From an uncultured Prevotellaceae bacterium (GTDB lineage Bacteria; Bacteroidota; Bacteroidia; Bacteroidales; Bacteroidaceae): 8,324 nt of DNA. Below are positions 5,840 to 8,324 of the stretch, piece after piece. Position 1 is the first letter of the stretch. Every line of letters begins with the position of its first letter. The stretch spans positions 1 to 8,324 of the forward strand of contig CAMPCG010000116.1 of assembly GCA_946644025.1 (NCBI GenBank). The letters run 5' to 3'. The notes under the pieces are model-generated. The model was not told the origin of the DNA and made no database searches. It was given only the letters and a program-made list of their open reading frames with translations. The position numbers and the translations under genes are program-made.

Positions 5840-5871
5840 TTTGGCCGCGTCATTATTTTTAGTTACATTTG
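5840..5871 (+). promoter_or_regulatory. Bacteroidota promoter for hicAB
   Basis: TTTG (5840-5843) and TACATTTG (5864-5871) are spaced by exactly 20 nt. The predicted start of transcription is about 5876-5879, only 10-13 nt before the hicA ATG at 5889, leaving no room for a standard ribosome binding site. Two similar 9-mers, GCGTCATTA (5847-5855) and GCGTAATTA (5874-5882), bracket the -7 box at 27-bp separation and could be HicB half-sites; this last point is speculative. Confidence 0.75.
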
Positions 5872-5888
5872 CAGCGTAATTAAACAAT

Positions 5889-6176
5889 ATGAACAAAAGA
5901 CACAAGCTGCTGCAAAGGTTCAGAAGCCTGCCGCGTGACTTCACTTTCGACGAGATGGTTGCACTATTTAGTCTGTTCGGATTTGAACAGAGCAATAAAG
6001 GAGCGACTTCTGGTTCACGGGTGGAGTTCATCAACAGCAAGGACAATAGAAGCTACATCATGCACAAGCCACATCCATCCAATATTATCAAAGGCTACGT
6101 CATGCGGCAGGTTTTTAACTATCTTGAATCAAACGGCTACTTAAAGAAGGAGGACAAGACAAAATGGGGCGCTTAA
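5889..6176 (+). CDS. hicA: HicA-family toxin (long Bacteroidota form)
   Basis: This is a 95-residue basic protein. HicA toxins are small dsRBD-fold mRNA interferases that cut translated mRNA. Visible family features are the N-terminal KLLQRFRSLPRDFTFDEM, the GATSGSRVEFIN block (38-49) and HKPHP (59-63). The usual GSH of short HicA proteins reads GSR here (42-44), so the active-site His is probably one of the pair at 59 or 62; this seems to be the longer Bacteroidota subtype and not a dead copy, but I am not certain. It is first in a two-gene operon, overlapping hicB by 13 bp. It has its own promoter and a nearly absent leader with no Shine-Dalgarno, so toxin translation should be weak. It is AT-richer than its neighbours, consistent with horizontal acquisition. 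Confidence 0.87.
   Translation: MNKRHKLLQRFRSLPRDFTFDEMVALFSLFGFEQSNKGATSGSRVEFINSKDNRSYIMHKPHPSNIIKGYVMRQVFNYLESNGYLKKEDKTKWGA
6147..6154 (+). promoter_or_regulatory. strong Shine-Dalgarno for the antitoxin gene, inside hicA
   Basis: AAGGAGGA lies 9 nt before the hicB ATG (6164), within the last codons of hicA. It is the best Shine-Dalgarno match seen in the window and stands out because the neighbouring genes have weak or absent ones. It would favour antitoxin over toxin synthesis from the shared transcript. Confidence 0.75.
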
Positions 6177-6505
6177 AATACAAAGGCTATACAGGCAGTG
6201 TAGAGTATAGTGAAGAAGACAATTGCCTTTATGGCAAAGTGCAGGGAATGAGCAAGGACTGCATCACCTACGAAGGCTCTGACGTCAACGAGTTGCGGCA
6301 GGATTTCGAAGAAGCCGTAGATGGCTATCTGGCCAGTTGCAAAGAGCGTGGAGTGGAACCGCGGCGGCCTTATAGCGGCGTGCTGAACATCAGGATTACC
6401 CCCGAAACCCACAGCACCATAGCCACCCTGGCTCAAGAGGAAGGCATAACCATCAATGCCTTCATACGCAAGGCTCTGGAGCACGAGGTGAAATACGCAT
6501 ACTGA
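6164..6505 (+). CDS. hicB: HicB-family antitoxin with ribbon-helix-helix domain
   Basis: This is a 113-residue protein. The N-terminal half (about 3-60; YKGYTGSVEYSEEDNCLYGK, then ELRQDFEEAVDGYLASC) is the partial RNase H-like fold that binds and neutralises HicA. The C-terminal segment 72-109 (GVLNIRITPETHSTIATLA, then INAFIRKALEHEV) is a ribbon-helix-helix DNA-binding domain, which normally represses the operon promoter. The start at 6164 is fixed by the AAGGAGGA site. The gene overlaps the end of hicA by 13 bp, giving coupled translation and tight co-inheritance. The pair is complete and should be functional. Confidence 0.92.
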   Translation: MGRLKYKGYTGSVEYSEEDNCLYGKVQGMSKDCITYEGSDVNELRQDFEEAVDGYLASCKERGVEPRRPYSGVLNIRITPETHSTIATLAQEEGITINAFIRKALEHEVKYAY

Positions 6506-6605
6506 CTCTGCCCAGAGCCTTTCGCCCGTCGTCTACGGCCAAATATTTCGGGAGACGCGGCAATAATTCTTTTTCCAAGGCGTTTGTTACAGAAAAGAGA
6601 TAACT

Positions 6606-7271
6606 ATGAAGAAGCTATTGTTTTTTCTGATTGCCGCCTTGGCAGTGGCTTGTAGCAACGACCCGGTCTATCACGGACTCACAGAGAAGGAAAAGGAGAC
6701 TTACGCGCAAAGCATCGCGGGCGATTATCCCGGCCGCTACGAAATCGTCTACACCGACGCGCAAGGCCAGCCGTCGGCCGACGACGACAAGCTGCGCCGA
6801 AAGACCGTCAGCGACATCATTCTCAGCGTCAGCAACCTTACCCAGCACTCCATCATCTTCAACGGCTTCCCCCTCAGCCTCCTGGCCCGCGTGGTGGACG
6901 ACCCTGAGCTGAGCAAGGCCCTGAGCACGCTGCCCGACATGGGACTGACGGGCAGCTACGAGTTTATCAGGTCTGAGGAGCATGGCCTTGTGGACTGGAA
7001 CTTCGACGTGAACCCCATCGCGCTCTCGCTGAACTACGGGGGGAAGAAGCACAACATCACCGTGCAGTTTCGGAATCCGTACACCTTCGTCGAGCTTTCC
7101 AAGGGACAGCTCGACGGCGGTACAGCCTTTGAGCAGGGTGCAGTCGTCCAGGTGGAAGTCAGCGCCATCTACGACGGCGACCGTCTGCTTCACGACTTCA
7201 ACAGTTGGGGCAGCGACGACCGTATGCTGCTCGCCCAGTTCTACTTCGGGTACAACACCGCTGAACACTGA
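6606..7271 (+). CDS. small hypothetical lipoprotein, possibly DUF4840-like
   Basis: This is a 221-residue protein with a short lipoprotein signal, MKKLLFFLIAALAVAC, lipidated at Cys16 and followed by SNDP. After a helical charged stretch (LTEKEKETYAQSIAGD, 25-40) comes a beta-rich body starting YPGRYEIVYTD (41-51) and ending QFYFGYN. The GDYPGRYEI element and overall length resemble DUF4840-type Bacteroidales lipoproteins; this is recalled similarity, not a search result. It lies 100 bp after hicB with no clear Bacteroidota promoter between, and before the hairpin at 7330, so it is probably transcribed alone. Location is likely the periplasmic face of a membrane; the molecular role is unknown. 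The start ATG at 6606 gives an ideal signal peptide. Confidence 0.85.
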   Translation: MKKLLFFLIAALAVACSNDPVYHGLTEKEKETYAQSIAGDYPGRYEIVYTDAQGQPSADDDKLRRKTVSDIILSVSNLTQHSIIFNGFPLSLLARVVDDPELSKALSTLPDMGLTGSYEFIRSEEHGLVDWNFDVNPIALSLNYGGKKHNITVQFRNPYTFVELSKGQLDGGTAFEQGAVVQVEVSAIYDGDRLLHDFNSWGSDDRMLLAQFYFGYNTAEH

Positions 7272-7273
7272 AC

Positions 7274-7309
7274 GGCTGACGGCCTCTACTATAGGCTGAC
7301 GGTCTCTAC
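7274..7309 (+). repeat. two 16-nt direct repeats with 20-bp period
   Basis: GGCTGACGGCCTCTAC (7274-7289) recurs as GGCTGACGGTCTCTAC (7294-7309) with one difference, immediately after the lipoprotein stop. No gene or known signal explains them. Confidence 0.7.
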
Positions 7310-7329
7310 AGACAATAAAAGTGAAATAA

Positions 7330-7360
7330 AGGCGAATTGTTTGGCAGTTCGCCTATTTTG
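7330..7360 (+). terminator. hairpin plus T-rich tail, copy B of the repeated element
   Basis: AGGCGAATTG (7330-7339) pairs with CAGTTCGCCT (7345-7354) through a 10-bp stem with one G-T wobble and a TTTGG loop, followed by ATTTTG. It lies after the lipoprotein gene and before aspS and is nearly identical to 561-587. It probably terminates the lipoprotein transcript. Confidence 0.6.
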
Positions 7361-7371
7361 TTGTACCTTTG
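7340..7371 (+). promoter_or_regulatory. Bacteroidota primary-sigma promoter for aspS
   Basis: TTTG (7340-7343, the hairpin loop) and TACCTTTG (7364-7371) are separated by exactly 20 nt. TACCTTTG is a very good -7 box. Transcription should start around 7376-7379, giving an AT-rich leader of about 65 nt with the direct repeat AATAGTTAAT (7413-7422 and 7428-7437) and an A-rich stretch before the ATG at 7444. Confidence 0.8.
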
Positions 7372-7443
7372 CAGCCCAATGCGTGAATAGGAAATCCGCA
7401 AATAGAATACTCAATAGTTAATCTGTAAATAGTTAATAAAAAG

Positions 7444-8324
7444 ATGTATAGAAGCAAGACTTGTGGCGAGCTTCGTCTCGCCGATGCCGGCCAGCAGGTG
7501 ACGCTTGCCGGATGGGTACAGCGCACGCGTAAGATGGGAGGCATGACTTTCGTAGACCTGCGCGACCGCTATGGTATTACACAGCTCGTGTTCGACGAGT
7601 CTAAAGATGCTGACCTCTGCGACCGTGCCAATAAGCTGGGGCGCGAGTTTTGCATCCAGGCAACGGGCACCGTCAGCGAGCGCCAGGCCAAGAACGCCAA
7701 GATGCCCACGGGCGACATTGAGATTCTCGTCTCTGGGCTGAACATTCTCAGCGAGAGCCTCACGCCCCCCTTCACCATCGAGGACCAGACCGACGGCGGC
7801 GACGACATTCGCATGAAGTACCGCTATCTGGACCTTCGCCGCACCGCCGTGCGCCGCAACCTGGAGCTGCGCCACCGCATGACCATCCTCATACGCAACT
7901 TCCTGGACAGCCGCAACTTCATCGAGGTGGAGACGCCCATCCTCATCGGCTCCACGCCCGAGGGTGCCCGCGACTTCGTGGTGCCCTCGCGCATGAACCC
8001 CGGACAGTTCTACGCCCTGCCTCAGAGCCCGCAGACGCTGAAGCAGCTGCTCATGGTCTCGGGCTTCGACCGCTACTTCCAGATTGCCAAGTGCTTCCGC
8101 GACGAAGACCTGCGCGCCGACCGCCAGCCGGAGTTCACGCAGATAGACTGCGAGATGTCGTTCGTAGACCAGGAGGACATTCTCGAGGTGTTCGAGAGCC
8201 TGGCCCGCCATCTGTTCAAGGAGGTGCGCGGCATCGAGCTGCCTCCCCTGCAGCGCATGACGTGGCACGAGGCCATGCGCCGCTTCGGCAGCGACAAGCC
8301 CGACCTGCGCTTCGGCATGGAGTT
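7444..8324 (+). CDS. aspS: aspartyl-tRNA synthetase, N-terminal half (cut by window edge)
   Basis: The first 293 codons of a bacterial-type AspRS, which charges tRNA-Asp using ATP in the cytoplasm. The OB-fold anticodon-binding domain occupies about 1-105 ([20 protein letters not shown], 21-40). Then come RYLDLRR (127-133), class II motif 1 around 141-167 (ending FIEVETPIL), the [10 protein letters not shown] and [10 protein letters not shown] substrate segments, and motif 2 around 211-236 ([11 protein letters not shown]...QPEFTQID). Motif 3 and the C-terminus lie beyond the edge; full length in this family is about 580-590. The start [12 protein letters not shown] matches the family beginning. 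Composition and codon use are those of a conserved housekeeping gene. The frame has no stop and no frameshift. Confidence 0.96.
   Translation, partial: MYRSKTCGELRLADAGQQVTLAGWVQRTRKMGGMTFVDLRDRYGITQLVFDESKDADLCDRANKLGREFCIQATGTVSERQAKNAKMPTGDIEILVSGLNILSESLTPPFTIEDQTDGGDDIRMKYRYLDLRRTAVRRNLELRHRMTILIRNFLDSRNFIEVETPILIGSTPEGARDFVVPSRMNPGQFYALPQSPQTLKQLLMVSGFDRYFQIAKCFRDEDLRADRQPEFTQIDCEMSFVDQEDILEVFESLARHLFKEVRGIELPPLQRMTWHEAMRRFGSDKPDLRFGME

Noticed and set aside
6506..6517. Small inverted repeat CTCTG-CC-CAGAG after hicB
   Set aside because: It has a two-base loop and no T-run nearby, so it is too weak to call a terminator.
6615..7268. 217-codon minus-strand frame opposite the 6606-7271 lipoprotein
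   Set aside because: The plus-strand frame has an ideal lipoprotein signal; the antisense frame has none.
7411..8268. 285-codon minus-strand frame opposite aspS
   Set aside because: It is a shadow of the conserved synthetase frame, with no recognisable domain or start signal.

Overview
The window looks like chromosomal DNA from a fairly GC-rich Bacteroidota, most likely a Prevotella-like member of the Bacteroidales. The evidence is three copies of the Bacteroidota housekeeping promoter (TTTG, exactly 20 nt, TAnnTTTG), A-rich leaders with few Shine-Dalgarno sites, several small lipoproteins, an ECF sigma factor followed by a PorT-like barrel protein, an EF-hand/dockerin-like secreted-protein tail, and GC-rich palindromic repeats. 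The species call is inference.

Layout. 1-300: an AT-rich edge with a short minus-strand gene start that may be frameshifted. 300-535: AT-rich DNA, then the detached C-terminal tail of a secreted protein. 561-1417: a terminator/promoter hairpin and a MlaF-type ABC ATPase. 1437-1530: a long GC-rich inverted repeat that separates the ATPase from a convergent minus-strand operon and encodes the last residues of that operon's final gene. 1494-4012 (minus): lipoprotein, ECF sigma factor, then a 442-residue protein with a short cytoplasmic region, one inner-membrane helix, a repeat-rich periplasmic linker and a PorT-like outer-membrane barrel. 4251-5780 (plus): a divergent YfbK-like VWA lipoprotein. 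5840-6505: a hicAB toxin-antitoxin pair with its own promoter. 6606-7271: a small lipoprotein. 7330-8324: a second copy of the terminator/promoter hairpin, followed by aspS (aspartyl-tRNA synthetase), cut by the window edge.

How the genes may work together. The minus operon resembles an envelope-sensing unit. The sigma factor stop and the barrel-protein start overlap in an ATGA, and the barrel protein has the N-terminal layout of Bacteroidota anti-sigma-like proteins. It could physically link the outer membrane to the sigma factor. The lipoprotein 12 bp upstream of the sigma gene and the divergent VWA lipoprotein share its control region and may belong to the same envelope circuit. hicAB is a self-contained two-gene module, and aspS is housekeeping.

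The most interesting structures are (i) the candidate trans-envelope anti-sigma/barrel protein, (ii) palindromic elements that have become coding sequence inside it, and (iii) two near-identical hairpins whose loop is the -33 promoter element.
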